A DNA stretch of 64,000 bases, taken from Bifidobacterium platyrrhinorum. GTDB lineage: Bacteria > Actinomycetota > Actinomycetes > Actinomycetales > Bifidobacteriaceae. The position numbers and the translations under genes are program-made. Under the pieces are notes generated by a model, which saw only the letters and a program-made list of their open reading frames with translations, ran no database searches and had not been told where the DNA came from. How positions within the stretch are numbered: position 1 is the first letter of the stretch; every line of letters begins with the position of its first letter. The stretch is taken from contig NZ_WHZV01000001.1 in the NCBI RefSeq assembly GCF_010667645.1, forward strand, positions 572,809-636,808. Direction: 5' to 3'. Below are positions 9,320 through 17,747 of this stretch, piece by piece.

Positions 9320-10603
9320 ATGTGTGAAAGGACGAACCGCCGCGCCGTTTTCGGTCTGCCGTTGATGTTCTGGGGCCTGTGGCTTGCCCTGCTGATTCTA
9401 TGGATGGGCAGGTTCGTCATCTCGTTCATGTCCATGTACCTCGTCAAGGACCTGCATGTGGATGCGGGGCTTGCGGGCACCATCGTCTCCATGTACGGGT
9501 TCGGGGGCATCTTCGGCTGCCTGTTCGGCGGATCCCTGTCCGACCGGTTCGGCCGCCCGGCGATGATCATCGCCGGCGAGATCGGATCGGCGGCGATGCT
9601 GGTGCTGCTCTCGTTCATCGACGATCCGACGCTTATGGGCGCGATGCTGCTCGTCTACGGCGCGATCTCGTCCATCCCCACACCCGCCATCGCCGCGTAC
9701 ATCGCGGACGTGGTGCCGATGCGCGACCAGAAACGCGCATACACGCTGCAGACGTGGGCGGTGAACTTCGGTTTCGCCATCGGCCCCATCATCGCGAACC
9801 AGCTCGTCAAAATCTCATACACGCTCATGTTCTACGCGGAGGCCATCATCCTCGTGGTCGCCACCTGCATGCTCGCGTTCTTCTTCCATGAGGCGCGCGT
9901 GCATGCGGCGACGGCTCCGTGCGATGCCGGTGAGGAGAACCGTTCCACGATTCCGGCCGAGACCCGCGCCGGCCAAGGCGTCTCGATGCTGGCGAACTAC
10001 CGTCGCGCATTCGCCGACTGGCCGTTCATGTCGATGGTGGTGCTCATGTTCGGCTATACGATCGCGTACTTCCAGATGACCAGCGGCCTGCCGATCGCGA
10101 TGACCGGGCTCGGCATGGGCACGGACCAGTACTCCGTGCTGCTGACCATCAACGGCGGCATGCTGTGCCTGCTGCAGATCCCCGCCATCGCCGTGTTCAA
10201 CCGGATGAGCAACACGCGCGTACTCGTGCTCGGCATGCTGATGACGGCGGTCGGGTACATGTTCCAGATCGGCGCGACCACATGGCACGCCTTCGCGGTC
10301 GCGACGGTGCTGTGGACGTTCGGCGAGCTGGGCACGTTCCCGATCGCCGCGACCACCGTCGCGAACCTCGCCCCGGCCGAGGCGCGCGGCACCTACCAGG
10401 GGCTGTACAACCTGGTCTGGGCGTTGTCGAACGGGGCGGCGCCGCTGGTCGGCGGCTGGATCATCAGCGGATTCGGAAGCTGCGTGCTGTGGGTCTGCTG
10501 CACCGTGATGTTCCTGCTCGTCGCCGCCGGGCTCTACGCCACGAAGGGCGGTCGCGAACGCGCCATCGCCCGCAATCTGCGCGCCGCCGACCTGAAGCGG
10601 TGA
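9320..10603 (+). CDS. Major facilitator superfamily transporter
   Basis: 427-aa MFS protein with 12 predicted membrane segments. The A-like motif between segments 2 and 3 is GGSLSDRFGRPAM, and a charged linker of about 45 residues (near residues 195-240) separates the halves. It resembles sugar/drug MFS exporters such as the YdeE/MdtH type, but the substrate cannot be assigned. A GTG seven codons upstream is in frame; the ATG at 9320 is preferred because AGGATGG (9307-9313) precedes it. Confidence 0.87.
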   Translation: MCERTNRRAVFGLPLMFWGLWLALLILWMGRFVISFMSMYLVKDLHVDAGLAGTIVSMYGFGGIFGCLFGGSLSDRFGRPAMIIAGEIGSAAMLVLLSFIDDPTLMGAMLLVYGAISSIPTPAIAAYIADVVPMRDQKRAYTLQTWAVNFGFAIGPIIANQLVKISYTLMFYAEAIILVVATCMLAFFFHEARVHAATAPCDAGEENRSTIPAETRAGQGVSMLANYRRAFADWPFMSMVVLMFGYTIAYFQMTSGLPIAMTGLGMGTDQYSVLLTINGGMLCLLQIPAIAVFNRMSNTRVLVLGMLMTAVGYMFQIGATTWHAFAVATVLWTFGELGTFPIAATTVANLAPAEARGTYQGLYNLVWALSNGAAPLVGGWIISGFGSCVLWVCCTVMFLLVAAGLYATKGGRERAIARNLRAADLKR

Positions 10604-10691
10604 GCCGGGGCGATTCGCGGGTTCGATGAATCCCCACGCCCGTTCGGTCGGCCCCTCCGGTACATGACATGCGCGCGGCGGGGCGTCGGCT

Positions 10692-11186
10692 TCAGTCGAC
10701 GTCCGACGACGATTCCCGCCGTGCCTGCGCAAGCCGATCCGGGGCGGCCAGCCGGTCGCGGATCTCGGAAAGCAGTTCGACGGTACGTTCCTCGGGAGAG
10801 ACCTCCGGTTCCTTCGCCTTCTCGTCCTCCTCCTGCTTGAGCTTCGCCTTGACGAGCATCGCGTCGGTCATGTCGCGGAACTTGTTGATCGGCACGAGGA
10901 TGAAGAAGTACACGGCCACCGCGATGACGAGGAAGTTGAGCAGCGCGCCCAGAATCGCGCCGATCGAGACGGTCGCCCCGTTGAACGTGAACGCAAGCAG
11001 GCCGCTCATGTCCGGCTTGCCGAACACCATGGCGATGAGCGGGTTGATGAGGCTGTCCACGATCGCGTTCACCACGGAGGTGACCGCGCCGCCCATGACC
11101 ACGCCGACCGCCATGTCGATCATGTTGCCGCGTGAGATGAACTTCTTGAACCCGTCGATCATGTCCTTCTCCTTCGTGTTGCTCAT
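10692..11186 (-). CDS. mscL: Large-conductance mechanosensitive channel MscL
   Basis: Pentameric channel that opens under membrane tension to release solutes during hypo-osmotic shock. The 164-aa protein has the diagnostic N terminus GFKKFISRGNMIDMAVGVVM, an outward loop, the second membrane helix (ILGALLNFLVIAVAVYFFIL) and a long charged C-terminal helix rich in Glu/Lys (residues 110-160). The tail is slightly extended. The start at 11186 begins the family N terminus and has GGGGATGG upstream; an open frame continues 21 codons further but is not conserved-looking. Confidence 0.95.
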   Translation of the reverse strand: MSNTKEKDMIDGFKKFISRGNMIDMAVGVVMGGAVTSVVNAIVDSLINPLIAMVFGKPDMSGLLAFTFNGATVSIGAILGALLNFLVIAVAVYFFILVPINKFRDMTDAMLVKAKLKQEEDEKAKEPEVSPEERTVELLSEIRDRLAAPDRLAQARRESSSDVD

Positions 11187-11281
11187 AGGACCATCCCCGC
11201 GATTATCCCGATTTCGGCGGACTTCGGGCAATCGCTCCCGATAATGCACAACATGGTGACCATTGCAAACGACAGGGCAAT

Positions 11282-11298
11282 ATCAACAACGTGTTGAT
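11282..11298. promoter_or_regulatory. 17-bp palindrome upstream of the S10 peptidase, candidate operator
   Basis: ATCAACA and TGTTGAT are exact inverted repeats separated by three bases, in the divergent region between mscL and the peptidase. A TATAGT hexamer at 11334-11339 could be the -10 element of the peptidase promoter. The binding protein is unknown. Confidence 0.4.
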
Positions 11299-11375
11299 TA
11301 TCGTAATGCGCGGATCGACGCTTCTCACGCACGTATAGTGGACGATGAAACGAACACGATGACGGGGCATCCGCC

Positions 11376-11396
11376 GAAGGAAGGAAGGAAGGAAGG
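11376..11396. repeat. Five tandem GAAG repeats forming the ribosome-binding site of the S10 peptidase
   Basis: Bases 11376-11396 are (GAAG)5 plus G and end five bases before the ATG at 11401. The repeat itself supplies several overlapping AGGA/GGAAGG Shine-Dalgarno sequences. Gain or loss of a unit would alter the strength of the site without a frameshift, because the repeat lies outside the coding region. Confidence 0.85.
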
Positions 11397-11400
11397 CATC

Positions 11401-12981
11401 ATGGCCTATACGGCTGACGACAAGCAAGGCGGCGACGCGACGAAGCAGCAGACGCCGGCGGCGACGCAGGCGAAATTGCCGGAACCATATGAGAAGACCA
11501 CACGCCACGCCATCGACATCGACGGACGTACGCTCCGTTACGCGGCGACCGTGGGCACGCTGCTCATCGACACGCCCAAGGTGAAGCCGGCGGCAAGCGT
11601 CTTCTTCACCGCATTCGAACTGCTCGACGATGAAGGCAAGGCCGATCACGCACGCCCGATCACCTACATCTTCAACGGCGGCCCTGGATCGTCCACCACG
11701 TTCCTGCTCATGGGATCGATCGCCCCGAAACGCATCGACGTGCCGGACGCGGCACCGGTGCCCGCCGCGCCGTACCGTCTCGAAGACAACCCGTACACGC
11801 TGCTGCCGGCCTCCGATCTGGTGTTCATCGACGCTCCCGGCGCCGGATTCTCCGAGATCCTCGACAAGGCGAAACCGGAACTGTGGTCGGTGGACGGCGA
11901 CGTGGCCGGGTTCAGCGCGTTCATCCGCGCCTATTCGAGCAAATACCATCGTTGGAACTCGCCGAAGTACGTGCTCGGCGAATCGTACGGCACCACGCGC
12001 GGCACCGCCCTCGCATACCGGCTCCAGCAGGACGGGGTCGCGTTGAACGGGCTCACGCTCATCTCCAACATCCTCGACTACGCGTACACGCTCGACACGT
12101 CCGACCAGTTCTACATCGGGTACTTCCCAACCTACGCATCAGTCGCGAAATACCATGGCCGTGTGACGACGGAAACGGACCCCAGCGACCATCTGCAGGA
12201 GGCTCGCGCGTTCGCGAACGGCCCGCTGCGCCTCGCCCTCGCCGCCGGAGCCTCGCTGGACGACTCGGTCAAGCGCCATGTCGCCGAACGGTACGCCGAA
12301 CTGACCGGTCTGGACGCGAAGTACGTCTACGATTCCGATCTGCGCGTCGTGGACATGCGGTTCCGCAAGGAGCTGCTGCGCGACGAAGGGAAGATCGTCG
12401 GCCGTTACGACGGGCGCGTGGCCGGCTACGACCTCGACCTGATGAACGACGAGGAGACGTTCGTCGTGGACGACGCGTTCCTCGACCCCGCGTATTCGAG
12501 CCTCGCCAACGCGTACCTGCGCGACGAACTCGGCTGGGACCGCACGCCCGAACGCGTCGGGTTCGCCGACTTCGACTGGAACGCCACCGAACCGGGCAAG
12601 GGCTGGACCTGGTGGCACAGGCAGCCGGACATGACCAAATCCTCATGGGGGCAGAACATCCCGTTCCCGAACGTCGTGCCCGACCTGGCCGCCGCGATCG
12701 CCCACCAGCCCACGCTGAAGGTGCTCATCGGCAACGGCGTCTACGACCTGTGCACGCCGTTCGGCCAGACCGAATACGACATCGACCATCTCGGCCTGCC
12801 GAAACCGCTGCGCGGCAACGTCGCGTTCACGTACTATCCGGCCGGTCACATGCTGTACTCGTCCAAGCCGAGCCTCGCGAAGTTCGCCGACGACCTGAAC
12901 CGCTTCTACGCGGCCGATGTCGCCGGACTGCAGGCCATCGACGAACGTCCCGCCGCGCCCGCGCCGGACATCCGACTGTAG
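11401..12981 (+). CDS. Serine carboxypeptidase-like (S10 family) peptidase
   Basis: 526-aa alpha/beta-hydrolase of the S10 peptidase type. The oxyanion region FNGGPGSSTTFLLMG lies near residue 90. The nucleophile is Ser195 in LGESYGTTRG, Asp449 in GNGVYDLCTPFG, and His483 in PAGHMLY, giving a complete triad. No signal peptide is seen, so a cytoplasmic peptidase is likely, consistent with many bacterial S10 proteins. The start at 11401 follows the GAAG repeats; the in-frame extension to 11263 lacks a good site. It is monocistronic with a hairpin terminator. Confidence 0.88.
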   Translation: MAYTADDKQGGDATKQQTPAATQAKLPEPYEKTTRHAIDIDGRTLRYAATVGTLLIDTPKVKPAASVFFTAFELLDDEGKADHARPITYIFNGGPGSSTTFLLMGSIAPKRIDVPDAAPVPAAPYRLEDNPYTLLPASDLVFIDAPGAGFSEILDKAKPELWSVDGDVAGFSAFIRAYSSKYHRWNSPKYVLGESYGTTRGTALAYRLQQDGVALNGLTLISNILDYAYTLDTSDQFYIGYFPTYASVAKYHGRVTTETDPSDHLQEARAFANGPLRLALAAGASLDDSVKRHVAERYAELTGLDAKYVYDSDLRVVDMRFRKELLRDEGKIVGRYDGRVAGYDLDLMNDEETFVVDDAFLDPAYSSLANAYLRDELGWDRTPERVGFADFDWNATEPGKGWTWWHRQPDMTKSSWGQNIPFPNVVPDLAAAIAHQPTLKVLIGNGVYDLCTPFGQTEYDIDHLGLPKPLRGNVAFTYYPAGHMLYSSKPSLAKFADDLNRFYAADVAGLQAIDERPAAPAPDIRL

Positions 12982-13063
12982 GGGGGGCGGCGTTCATCTC
13001 CGTCGGCGCCGGACCAGCGTCATCAGACCTTCCACATCCAGTTATGTGAGACATAGGGGAGAG

Positions 13064-13102
13064 GGAGATGGCACCGTAATCATGGTTCCATCTCCTTTAT
13101 CT
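13064..13102 (+). terminator. Rho-independent terminator after the S10 peptidase
   Basis: GGAGATGG (13064-13071) pairs with CCATCTCC (13088-13095), extended by further inner pairs, and is followed by TTTATCTTATCCTTT. It lies about 80 bases after the peptidase stop and just before the minus-strand permease remnant. Confidence 0.65.
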
Positions 13103-13109
13103 TATCCTT

Positions 13110-13333
13110 TCAGCTGGTGAGGCCTTGTGCGGGTTGGATGTGGGTGGCATTGCGCACGGGGACAGCCGCGGCGAGGAGCGCCGCCATAAGGATGACGAGA
13201 ATGAGCACGCCAATCTGCGTCCATGGCAGTTGCGTGGTGAATTGGCCGGTCATGCCGCCGATCTGGGCTTTCACGCCGGTGACACCGAGCGGTAAACCGA
13301 CGAGCAGTCCGACAAGCACGCCGAACGGCATCC
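13110..13333 (-). pseudogene. C-terminal remnant of an FtsX/MacB-type ABC permease
   Basis: The reading frame encodes only the last part of a permease: PFGVLVGLLVGLPLG, then LPWTQIGVLILVILMAALLA and the closing AAVPVRNATHIQPAQGL. This matches the final two membrane segments and the R-x-A-x-x-x-P-x-x-x-L ending of FtsX-family permeases. About 73 codons remain of a gene normally several hundred long. The homology stops at about 13330, exactly where a LuxR-type fragment begins on the other strand, so a deletion or rearrangement joined them. Confidence 0.75.
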
Positions 13334-13588
13334 GCGGACGACAGCGAGACCTCGGATAGCGGGAACGACGATCTCCCTGATTTCACCGGCCGGGAACACG
13401 CCATCCTTGCCCGCATCATCCAAGGCGACTCCAACGACCAGATCGCCGTGAGCCTCGGCATCAGTGTGTCCACCGTCAAAACCCACATCGGCAACATCCT
13501 CAGGAAAACCGGCCAAACCAACCGCGTCCGCCTCATCGTCTGGGCTGCACGGCATTCAATGCAGATTAACATTCCACACGCAGGGTAG
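13328..13588 (+). pseudogene. C-terminal HTH remnant of a LuxR/NarL-type regulator
   Basis: The frame ending at the TAG at 13586-13588 encodes FTGREHAILARIIQGDSNDQ, then IAVSLGISVSTVKTHIGNIL and RKTGQTNRVRLIVWAARH. This is a complete LuxR-type helix-turn-helix of a response regulator, but the receiver domain is missing and no plausible start or ribosome site precedes it. Its left end coincides with the right end of the permease remnant. It probably belonged to a two-component/ABC module like the intact ones at 14.7-23.9 kb, though it is not a copy of either regulator there. Confidence 0.75.
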
Positions 13589-13613
13589 CCCATTTCGTCT
13601 CCAATCGACCAAT

Positions 13614-13660
13614 TGTCCGATATGTCCGATATTGTCGAAATGTCTGATTCGGGATAGGCT
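13614..13660 (+). promoter_or_regulatory. Promoter with four tandem 9-bp repeats before the PIN toxin-antitoxin operon
   Basis: TGTCCGATA occurs at 13614-13622 and 13623-13631, followed in phase by TTGTCGAAA (13632-13640) and TGTCTGATT (13641-13649), giving four units at an exact 9-bp period. A -35-like TTGTCG (13632-13637) and -10-like TAGGCT (13655-13660) are 17 bp apart and lie within or next to the repeats. The antitoxin has a DNA-binding domain, so autorepression at these repeats is the likely role. Confidence 0.6.
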
Positions 13661-13689
13661 GTACGTGAGGTTTCAGGAAAGGAGTGGCC

Positions 13690-14091
13690 ATGACAACATT
13701 CGAGGCAATCCCCATTTCCCAGATCGGCAAGGGATCCGCATACATCACCACGGGCGACGGCAAGGCATACCCGTTGGACGCGGAGGAGCTGCGCCGTGCG
13801 TTCGCGGCCATCGCGTGCGGAGATTCTGCCGAGATGATCACCACCGGTGAAGCCGCTCAGATTCTCGGCGTATCGGCGAAGACCGTCGCCCGCATACTTG
13901 ACGCCGGAGAGATTCCGTTCGTACGCTACGGCGCGAAAGGCAACCGCATGGTTTCCCGCGCGCAGGTCGTCGCCTACCGCGACAAGTCGGAATCCCACGG
14001 CCATGAGGCATTGGAGACCATGCGCGAGGCCGCCAGCCAAGGCGGATTAGACGACATCGACTACTCGACCTATCTGGCTCGTTACAGCTGA
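13690..14091 (+). CDS. Excisionase-type HTH antitoxin of a PIN-domain TA pair
   Basis: 133-aa protein with a central MerR/excisionase-like helix-turn-helix (ITTGEAAQILGVSAKTVARI, then LDAGEIPFVRYGAKGNRMVS) at about residues 52-95 and an acidic, extended C terminus suited to wrapping a toxin. It is followed after 17 bases by the PIN-domain gene, the standard antitoxin-toxin order. A GTG two codons upstream lies inside the AGGAAAGGAG ribosome site, so the ATG at 13690 is chosen. It is expected to neutralise the PIN RNase and repress the operon; both roles are inferred from the arrangement. Confidence 0.8.
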   Translation: MTTFEAIPISQIGKGSAYITTGDGKAYPLDAEELRRAFAAIACGDSAEMITTGEAAQILGVSAKTVARILDAGEIPFVRYGAKGNRMVSRAQVVAYRDKSESHGHEALETMREAASQGGLDDIDYSTYLARYS

Positions 14092-14108
14092 AACGAGAGG
14101 AATTTGAG

Positions 14109-14675
14109 TTGGTGGTCGCTTTTCTTGACGCGAACATCTTCCCGCACACTTGGCTGACGGATGTGCTGCTCACGTTTGCCGACCATCACCTGTTCGACCC
14201 CGAATACTCCGACGACGTGTTCGAAGAAGCCCGCCGGGCATTCGTCGATGACCTTGGCAAAGATTCTGCTTGGGTCGACCGCTATCTGTCCACCATCCGC
14301 AATATCAAGCCGTATTATCTTGTCTCTCCCATTCCGGAACTGACCGGTGAGGTCGTGTTGCCGGACGCTGATGATCGGCATGTGGCGGCCGCCGCCTATA
14401 ACGGTGATGCGGATGTGATCGTCACCTTCAATCTGAAGGACTTCCCCGCGAACCAACTCGCCAAAATCGGATTATCCGCCCGTCACCCCGACGCGTTTCT
14501 GACCGGCGTCGCCGAGGCATATCCCGAGCGCGCGGTCAAGGCCATGACCGAACTGGTCGCATCGAAAAAGCATCCGCCGCGCACCATGCAGGAAGAACTG
14601 GAACGGCTCGAACATTCCGGCATGCCAGGATTCGCCCGTATTATGCGCAGGTTGATGAGTGGGCAACCCGCTTAA
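14109..14675 (+). CDS. PIN-domain ribonuclease toxin
   Basis: 188-aa protein opening with VAFLDANIFPHTWLTDVLLT, the first acidic site of a PIN nuclease. DDRHVAAAAYNGDADVIVTF at about residues 90-110 supplies the other acidic residues, ending in NLKDFP. PIN toxins cleave tRNA, rRNA or mRNA with Mg2+. It is longer than typical VapC (about 130 aa) because of a C-terminal helical extension, resembling the PIN proteins paired with excisionase-like antitoxins. There is no ATG; the start is TTG at 14109 or GTG at 14112, after GAGAGG. The target is not predictable. Confidence 0.82.
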   Translation: MVVAFLDANIFPHTWLTDVLLTFADHHLFDPEYSDDVFEEARRAFVDDLGKDSAWVDRYLSTIRNIKPYYLVSPIPELTGEVVLPDADDRHVAAAAYNGDADVIVTFNLKDFPANQLAKIGLSARHPDAFLTGVAEAYPERAVKAMTELVASKKHPPRTMQEELERLEHSGMPGFARIMRRLMSGQPA

Positions 14676-14724
14676 TCCAGGATTCGACTTCTATGTCACA
14701 TGCCAACACTTCGTTCCGCCATGA

Positions 14725-16005
14725 ATGGGATTGTATTGTTGTGCATCTACCGTGTTGTCCGTGGACTTGAAGACAAATCCGATAAACAGTGTTTCAGTCA
14801 GGACCTTCCATGTTCCTTGGCTTGATGCGCTCGTGACGGGCGTTGTGCTGTTGTGTGATTTGCCGTTCGTGTTGCCGTGGTTTTCTTTCGGTGTTCCGTT
14901 GAAGGGTGTTGTCGGGTTGGTGTGCGCGGTCGGGATGTGCGCACCGTGGTTGGCGAGACGGCGTTTCCCGCTGGGGTCGTTTTTGGTCTCGTTGGGATTC
15001 GCTATCGTTCAAGTGCTGTTTGTCCCGCTTCCGGTTCCCGGTTCGGACGTGCCCCTCAATATGTTCGATGGTGTGGTGACGCCGTTGCCGTCATCGGTAA
15101 TGGTGGTGTTCGGCGTGTATAACGTGGCGAGCCGGAGTCGCTGGCTGCAGGCGTTGATCGCCGCGTTATTGGCGCTTAGCTTCGTGGGGGTCGTGGCGGC
15201 GTGGCAGGTGCGTGCCGGCTGGCTGTCGCGCGATGCGGTGATGCTGGCGGTGATGCTGATCGGCTGGGTGTGGGGTTGGGGTCTGCTGGTCGGTTCCTTG
15301 CGCGAACGCAATCGGCGGTTGGAACGTGAGCGGGATATACGTGTGCGGCTGGCTGTCGTCGGAGAGCGTACGCGCATTGCACGTGAGATTCATGATGCGG
15401 TCTCGCATTCGTTGGTGTCGATGACGGTGATGGCGGAAGCCGCAGGTCGTCTGGTCGATTCGGACCCCGCGAAGGCCGGGAAGGTGATGAGCATGGTGAG
15501 CGGTACGGGGCGGGCGGCCACGGCCGACATCCGCCGGGTGCTGACCGTGCTGCGCGACGACGATACGAGTACCGACGATTCGACTCAGCCGAGTCTTGTG
15601 AATCTGGATGCTCTCGTCGCCCGGGCCCGCACGGGTGGCGTCGATGTGGAATTGACGGTGCGGGGCGAACGTCGCACTCTGCCTACCGGATTGGATGCCG
15701 CGGCGTATCGCATCGTGCAGGAGTCGTTGACGAACGCAGTCAAACATGGCGGCCCGTCGTTGACCCGCATCGAGGTGACGTTGGATTACGGCGGGGATGC
15801 CCTGACCATCCATGTGGATGACGACGGCGCCGGGCCGAAGTCGCATCATGACGGCGGTTTCACCGATGGCGGTCGAGGTCTGATCGGCATGCGGGAACGG
15901 GTTGATGCCTATGACGGCACGCTGCGGTTCGGACCGGGCCCTCGGGGCGGGTTCGAGGTGATCGCCGTGCTGCCGTTCGACGATGCGCATGACAGGGAGA
16001 GATGA
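14725..16005 (+). CDS. NarL-type sensor histidine kinase
   Basis: About 426 aa with five or six N-terminal membrane segments (residues 30-195) and little extracytoplasmic loop, typical of intramembrane-sensing kinases. A HisKA_3 region follows, with the phospho-acceptor in AREIHDAVSHSLVSMTVMAE, and then an HATPase domain with TNAVKHGG, DDGAG and GRGLIGMRERVDAYDGTL. The exact start is uncertain: the ATG at 14725 has no clear ribosome site, and GTG/TTG codons near 14752 are possible. It directly precedes its regulator and an ABC exporter operon, so it probably senses a membrane-active compound such as a bacteriocin. Confidence 0.88.
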   Translation: MGLYCCASTVLSVDLKTNPINSVSVRTFHVPWLDALVTGVVLLCDLPFVLPWFSFGVPLKGVVGLVCAVGMCAPWLARRRFPLGSFLVSLGFAIVQVLFVPLPVPGSDVPLNMFDGVVTPLPSSVMVVFGVYNVASRSRWLQALIAALLALSFVGVVAAWQVRAGWLSRDAVMLAVMLIGWVWGWGLLVGSLRERNRRLERERDIRVRLAVVGERTRIAREIHDAVSHSLVSMTVMAEAAGRLVDSDPAKAGKVMSMVSGTGRAATADIRRVLTVLRDDDTSTDDSTQPSLVNLDALVARARTGGVDVELTVRGERRTLPTGLDAAAYRIVQESLTNAVKHGGPSLTRIEVTLDYGGDALTIHVDDDGAGPKSHHDGGFTDGGRGLIGMRERVDAYDGTLRFGPGPRGGFEVIAVLPFDDAHDRER

Positions 16006-16009
16006 AGTG

Positions 16010-16699
16010 ATGGCGATTCGCGTATTGATTGTGGACGACCAGCCGATGTTCCGCATGGGATTGCAGCTGCTGTTGGAGACCGTCGATGGCATCGACGTGA
16101 CCGGTGAAGCCGAGGACGGCGGTGCGGCGTTGGCGTTTCTGGAATCCACACCGGTGGATGTGGTGTTGATGGACGTGCGCATGCCCGTGATGGACGGCGT
16201 GGAGGCGACCCGGCGAATCCGCGCGGAATTCAAGGACGATGCGCCTCGTGTGCTGATGCTGACCACGTTCGCGTTGGACGAGTATGTGATCGACGCGATG
16301 GAGGCCGGGGTATCGGGATTCCTGCTCAAGGACGCACCGTTGGACGAGCTCGTCTCGGCGATACGGCACGTCGAGGCCGGTGACGCGGTCGTGTCCCCAC
16401 GCATGACCGCGCGTCTGCTGGGGCATTTCCTTTCGAACGGGAGCACGAAGGACAATGCCGGCAACAGGGACGTCACGGGTGCGGTGGCGACGTTCGACCT
16501 GACCGACCGGGAGACGGAGGTGTTTCGTCTGATCGGCTTGGGATTGTCGAACGGGCAGATCGCCGACCGTCTGCGTATCGCCGAGAACACGGTGCGCGTG
16601 CATGTGCGGCATGTATTGGACAAGACCGGCTCATGCAACCGCGTCCAGGCCGCGGTGTTGGCCTACCGCATCGGCCTTGTCTCCGCCGACGACCGGTGA
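16010..16699 (+). CDS. NarL/LuxR-type response regulator
   Basis: 229 aa. The receiver domain has VLIVDDQPMFRMG, the phospho-acceptor Asp in VVLMDVRMPVMDG, and the conserved Lys in FLLKDAP. The LuxR HTH lies at the C terminus (LTDRETEVFRLIGLGLSNGQ, then IADRLRIAENTVRVHVRHVL). The start is four bases after the kinase stop, preceded by AGGGAGA, so the two are translationally linked. It is expected to activate the ABC genes that follow. Confidence 0.9.
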   Translation: MAIRVLIVDDQPMFRMGLQLLLETVDGIDVTGEAEDGGAALAFLESTPVDVVLMDVRMPVMDGVEATRRIRAEFKDDAPRVLMLTTFALDEYVIDAMEAGVSGFLLKDAPLDELVSAIRHVEAGDAVVSPRMTARLLGHFLSNGSTKDNAGNRDVTGAVATFDLTDRETEVFRLIGLGLSNGQIADRLRIAENTVRVHVRHVLDKTGSCNRVQAAVLAYRIGLVSADDR

Positions 16700-16787
16700 T
16701 AGCGACTCGACTAGTCCGAAACGACTAGCGGCACCGGACGCGAATAGTCCATCCGGCCAATGGCGGGGGCGGCGGATCCCGGGAATC

Positions 16788-17747
16788 ATGGATGCCATGA
16801 GCAACCAACGACAATCCCCGCAAGGGTCTCCATCCGACGCGATGGTGTCCGCCCATCATCTGACGAAGCGCTACGGCGACCGCACGGTCGTCGACGATCT
16901 GAACCTGCTCGTGCCGCGCGGCAGCGTGTACGGGTTCCTCGGCCCGAACGGTTCGGGCAAATCCACCACGATGAAGATGCTCCTGTCCTTGGTCCAACCC
17001 ACCGGAGGCGACATCATCATCGACAGACGACCCATGAACCGCAGGACCCGGGGCGAGCAGTTGACACACATCGGCTCGCTGATCGAATCGCCTCCCGGAT
17101 ACGGACACCTGACCGGCGAGGAGAACATGCGCATCGTCCAACGCCTGCTCTCGCTGAGCAACCGGCAGATCGACACGGCCGTGCACGCGGTGCGCATGGA
17201 AAGCCAGATGGACAAGCTCGTACGCAACTACTCGCTAGGCATGAAGCAACGCCTCGGCATCGCCATGGCACTCGCACGCTCGCCGCAACTGCTGATACTG
17301 GACGAGCCGACCAACGGGCTGGATCCGGCAGGCATCGAGGAGATCCGTGAACTGCTCGCACGTCTGCGCGATCAGGGCGTCACGGTGATCGTATCAAGCC
17401 ACCTGCTCGGCGAGATCGACAGGACCTGCGACACACTCGGCATCCTGTCACGAGGACGTCTCCTGTTCCAAGGCACGCGCTCCCAACTGTTCTCCAAGGC
17501 CACACCCGACCTGCTCGTCGAAACCGACGACCCGGCGAAGGCGAAGGCCCTGCTGGAATCACGCGGCTACACCGGACTCGCCCTCGAAGACCGGACACTG
17601 GCCGTACCGGGCGTCGGCTCTCACGACTCGACCGCCGATATCATCGCATGGTTCGTGAGCCAGGGCCTACGCATCTTCATGGTGCGCCGCCGCGAACAAA
17701 GCCTGGAGGACATCTTCATGCGTTTGACGGGAGCGGGAAGCCTATGA
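16788..17747 (+). CDS. ABC transporter ATP-binding protein, bacteriocin-immunity type
   Basis: 319-aa ATPase with Walker A GPNGSGKST, signature YSLGMKQRL, Walker B LLILDEPTNGLDP and the switch His in SSHLL. The C-terminal extension of about 90 residues resembles ABC-2 and LanF-type ATPases. Start choices include the ATG codons at 16788 and 16797; both precede the core by about 20 residues. It is followed by two permeases with ATGA overlaps, a LanF-E-G-like arrangement, and preceded by a sensor/regulator pair. Self-protection against a lantibiotic or host peptide is an inference. Confidence 0.88.
   Translation: MDAMSNQRQSPQGSPSDAMVSAHHLTKRYGDRTVVDDLNLLVPRGSVYGFLGPNGSGKSTTMKMLLSLVQPTGGDIIIDRRPMNRRTRGEQLTHIGSLIESPPGYGHLTGEENMRIVQRLLSLSNRQIDTAVHAVRMESQMDKLVRNYSLGMKQRLGIAMALARSPQLLILDEPTNGLDPAGIEEIRELLARLRDQGVTVIVSSHLLGEIDRTCDTLGILSRGRLLFQGTRSQLFSKATPDLLVETDDPAKAKALLESRGYTGLALEDRTLAVPGVGSHDSTADIIAWFVSQGLRIFMVRRREQSLEDIFMRLTGAGSL

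Noticed and set aside
11263..11400. N-terminal extension of the S10 peptidase to base 11263
   Set aside because: It would place the GAAG repeat inside the gene and has no ribosome site; the ATG at 11401 follows an excellent one.
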